From Linnemannia elongata (taxonomy: Eukaryota > Mortierellomycota > Mortierellomycetes > Mortierellales > Mortierellaceae): a DNA stretch of 64,000 nt. Each line of letters begins with the position of its first letter. Position 1 is the first letter of the stretch. The stretch lies in NCBI GenBank assembly GCA_036320915.1, contig JAXBDG010000001.1:1240001-1304000 (forward strand), given 5' to 3'. Both the position numbers and the translations under genes were made by a program. Below the pieces are notes generated by a model, which was not told the origin of the DNA, ran no database searches, and worked only from the letters and a program-made list of their open reading frames with translations. This document shows, in pieces, positions 61,330 through 64,000 of the stretch.

Positions 61330-64000
61330 TCAGTGGCAGTGGTGATTGGACAACACGCGCTTGTAGAATACAGCTCCGCCCCGTGAGAAGGCCATTCACT
61401 TTGGGGGCGCCTCACTTCGTGTCATCCACGATGCACGTATACAGACACACATCCTCCTTTTTTTTATGCGTATGTACTCTTTGGTTAGGTTAAGAGGGTT
61501 GGTGTATTTTTATTTGCATTTAGGGCTACAGAAGGATGGAATTGAATAAGGATAGAGTGGATGGGCCAATGGAGCTAATTGGTCTATGGTGGTGGTGGTA
61601 CTGGTATGTGCTGGTTATGCACTGACCGACTGGAGTGAACAAGAGAGGCAGAAAGGACATGTTGGTCTTTGGACATACATGTTCGACTACGATGGGCATA
61701 TGCTGGGTGTGCTGGACATGCTCGATATGCTGGAAAATTTCCTTCCCTTTTCCCTTTCCCATTTCCCCTCTTCCTTTCCCTCCCTATTCATTCACGTATA
61801 TATTCGTATCGATTGAATATACTTATGCACACATGAACCCCCTTTCGCCTCTTTTTTTTTGGTGTTTTCCTTTTCTCGCCCCCTTTGTCTCGCGCATTCT
61901 CCCCTGTGTCCATTGTTTTGCTCACTCTCTCTCTTCCCTTCTTTCTCTATCTCTCCCTCTCTGTCACCCTCCCACTCCCCCTCCCCATGGTCAGAAGCAC
62001 GTCCTTCTTGTCTCACTAGCCCTCTTTCTTCACTTTTCGCTTAGACTCCACCCACCCCTCTTTTTTTCTCTCTCTTTCTCCGAATGCCATCCAACCATCC
62101 CAGCAAGTATGCAGAAGACATAAATTTTGTCACTTTTCTCGTCCTCTATTCGTTTTCCAATCTGACCCAAAGAAGGATTGTCGTGTTGTGTTCCTGGCCC
62201 AACCACATCCTCGACCTTCAAGAAGCTCTTGGGCTGAATTGAGCAACAGAAAAAAAGAGTACAGAATAGAAAAAGAAAATGACAAAACCCGTATAGAAGC
62301 CTAGACAAGAAAATCAACGATGGGCGCCCTTGCAGAGCGAGATTTTTTCCTTGCATTGGAGGCAAGATGACAGAGTACGAAAGTGAGAGAAGGACGAGTA
62401 AGTGAGGCAGGACATGATGGGATAGGCCAGGATATATGGAAGAGGAGAAGGCTGAAAAAGAGGGTCGCAGCGGTTTCAGTGACGGTTCCCAATCGCCGAC
62501 TTTTATTGCTGTCCCTCCATTTTTGCCACACACAGTTATGCTGTGTTTCTTGTTTTTCTTTCGTTACTGGTTTGTTTGTTCCCTTATTGTACCTTTCCAT
62601 TCAATTGAATCGATCCCATTGACCATCCATAAGATATGTATATTTGTTTATGTATGTGTTCTCTGCTAGTGTCAATGGTGGGTCAATGCTTGTTTTCCCT
62701 TCACGTCGTGATCCCATCCTGCCATCCATCCGCCATAATGCCTTGTCTTTCAGTTACCCAAAGACCCCTTTTTCCATCCGAAGATGCTTAAATAACTTTC
62801 TCTTTTTCTCGTCCCTTCGCCATTGTTCTCTTCTTTACTCTCCGTTTCTTTTTTCCTTCCACAACCTCACTCGCATTCACCATTTATCATAATCTCTCCT
62901 CCTTCTTTCTTTCTATCTTCTCTTTCGCCTTTCTCCTCTCTCACTGAACTCTTAACCTCAATTCGCTTAATATTTCGACCCAACATCTCGGCAAAGCGCG
63001 TAACCAACCCCTCCTCATTCATTCACCTTCATACTCACTCTCTCGCTCACTCCTTCACTCTCCCAATTATCCTCTCGCAGCAAACCAACACCAACTCGTA
63101 ATTACGTGCCATCGTCTCTCACTTCCATCAACCCTACAGAATCGCGGCTCTCCTGCTCTTCCTTCCTCGGCACCCCTTCGTCCTCTTAATAACCCTCCAG
63201 CCCTTGCAGCCAACCCCTGCTCAGGACAACTAGTGTATGTACAACATTCCTCTATCCTTTTTGTTGTTCCAGTGTTGCACAAGAGAGCGACTTTGTCTCG
63301 AATACACTCTCGCATGGCATGCTGAAGAGAAGCATGGTGCTGTGGGTATTGAGTAGTGTTGGTGGTGGCAAACAGCAGCGCCAACAGAATCAACAACACG
63401 AACACGGAATTAAAGGGCAGAAATGACTCTTTGCTAGATGGGTGAAAAAAAAAAGGCCCCGTGAGGTGATATAACATAATATAACAGACTCAATCAGAAC
63501 TAGAGAGAGAGAGAAGCAGACAGCGAAATGCGTGTTGAGGATAGCCGGGTTCATTAGACCGTGGCGGCTATTCATTCCTGTCCTTCCTTACCTTGTTCGA
63601 GTGAATCTTGCTCCTATCGTCCCATTGCATTCATTTCAACACAATTATACCCGTTTCCTCCAATCCTCCTCTCAGTTACTCTGACAAAAAGCGAGATACT
63701 CGTGCGTGTTTATAACAACACCTCCTTTTGGACCCAATTTGCCTCTCCCTTCTATCTCTCTCTTCGTTCATACCGTCCTGTCTATGTGTATAAAATAAGT
63801 CGCTCTGGCTCTCTTCTGTCTTTGCTTAGTTTTGAAAGCGCTTTTGGCTCTCTCCTTGACTGTCTCCTTTCCTACACATGCCCATCGGGTCCCATTGACT
63901 CCTGAAAAATCCATTTTAATCCACGTTGAGAGGCTACTGTGTAAACAAGCGGTTGTTGTTCTGTTGTTCCTGTTGACGTCTGGGTTAGTTGGATGGGATG

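Larger units (their letters stand above)
56992..64000. other. 7-kb region without a convincing gene
   Basis: Nothing here has a recognisable domain. The first part (57.0-58.2 kb) is promoter for the minus-strand secreted-protein gene plus a TTTG repeat. The middle (58.2-60.0 kb) is of mixed composition with only short frames. From 60.0 kb onward most of the plus strand is pyrimidine-rich with runs of TTC, CTT and CCT; it holds a 315-codon frame (60087-61034) rich in Leu, Ser, Phe and Pro with no domain, which I treat as composition-driven. A donor-like AG|TGTATGT at about 63232, after a C-rich stretch, may end an untranslated exon of a gene lying beyond the window. Confidence 0.5.

Noticed and set aside
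63067..63477. 136-codon minus-strand frame with a hydrophobic segment
   Set aside because: It lies opposite a CT-rich plus-strand stretch, has Arg/Gly/Glu-rich nonsense-like C-terminal half and no recognisable motif.

Overview
The window is nuclear DNA of an intron-rich filamentous fungus. Every recognisable gene is eukaryotic and most are split by short GT-AG introns, mostly about 70-400 bp. The combination of fungal-type proteins (Zds1-like regulator, ATP synthase subunit j, Gem1) with genes lost from many ascomycete yeasts (the Ragulator subunit LAMTOR3, a UBE2H-type E2, an RBM39/Rsd1 splicing factor), plus Ser/Gln/Asn-rich low-complexity tails and pyrimidine-rich promoters, fits an early-diverging fungus such as Mortierellomycota or Mucoromycota. 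That placement is inference; no rRNA or marker comparison was possible. No transposon, CRISPR array, tRNA or rRNA was found.

Layout. 0-9.5 kb: RBM39-like splicing factor (-), mitochondrial PGP synthase PGS1 (+), cap-binding eIF4E (+), an unknown Asn-rich coiled-coil protein (-). 9.9-19.9 kb: AMPK/Snf1 beta subunit (+), YAE1 (-), UBE2H/Ubc8 E2 (-), capping protein alpha (-), RPS4 (-). 20-31 kb: ZDS1-like (-), a repeat-rich spacer, Miro GTPase GEM1 (-), pantothenate kinase (-). 32-45 kb: LAMTOR3 (+), SEC12 (+), CCR4/nocturnin-type nuclease (-), ESCRT-0 HSE1 (+), an unknown intronless gene (-), ATP18 (+). 45-57 kb: cyclin (-), NAS6/gankyrin (-), an undescribed protein with eIF4E-binding-like motifs (+), eIF3k (+), a secreted or anchored Ser/Gly/Thr-rich protein (-). 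57-64 kb: no convincing gene; the last few kb are pyrimidine-rich on the plus strand and may be the promoter or 5' leader of a gene beyond the window.

The genes are housekeeping functions in translation (eIF4E, eIF3k, RPS4, YAE1), nutrient signalling (AMPK beta, LAMTOR3, Ubc8, Zds1, cyclin), mitochondria (PGS1, GEM1, ATP18) and membrane traffic (SEC12, HSE1). Nothing suggests a gene cluster. Several pairs are divergent across short spacers (RBM39/PGS1, coiled-coil/AMPK beta, unknown/ATP18, NAS6/eIF4E-binder), and HSE1 converges tightly on its neighbour. Exon boundaries were placed by hand. Spliced lengths divide by three and match family sizes for PGS1 (506 aa), eIF4E (208), AMPK beta (491), YAE1 (273), RPS4 (259), LAMTOR3 (129), ATP18 (56) and eIF3k (226).

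The most interesting candidate is the 581-aa protein at 52171-54018. It carries a motif very like the eIF4G segment that docks on eIF4E, but no MIF4G-like region, and may be a lineage-specific translational regulator acting on the eIF4E encoded at 5837.
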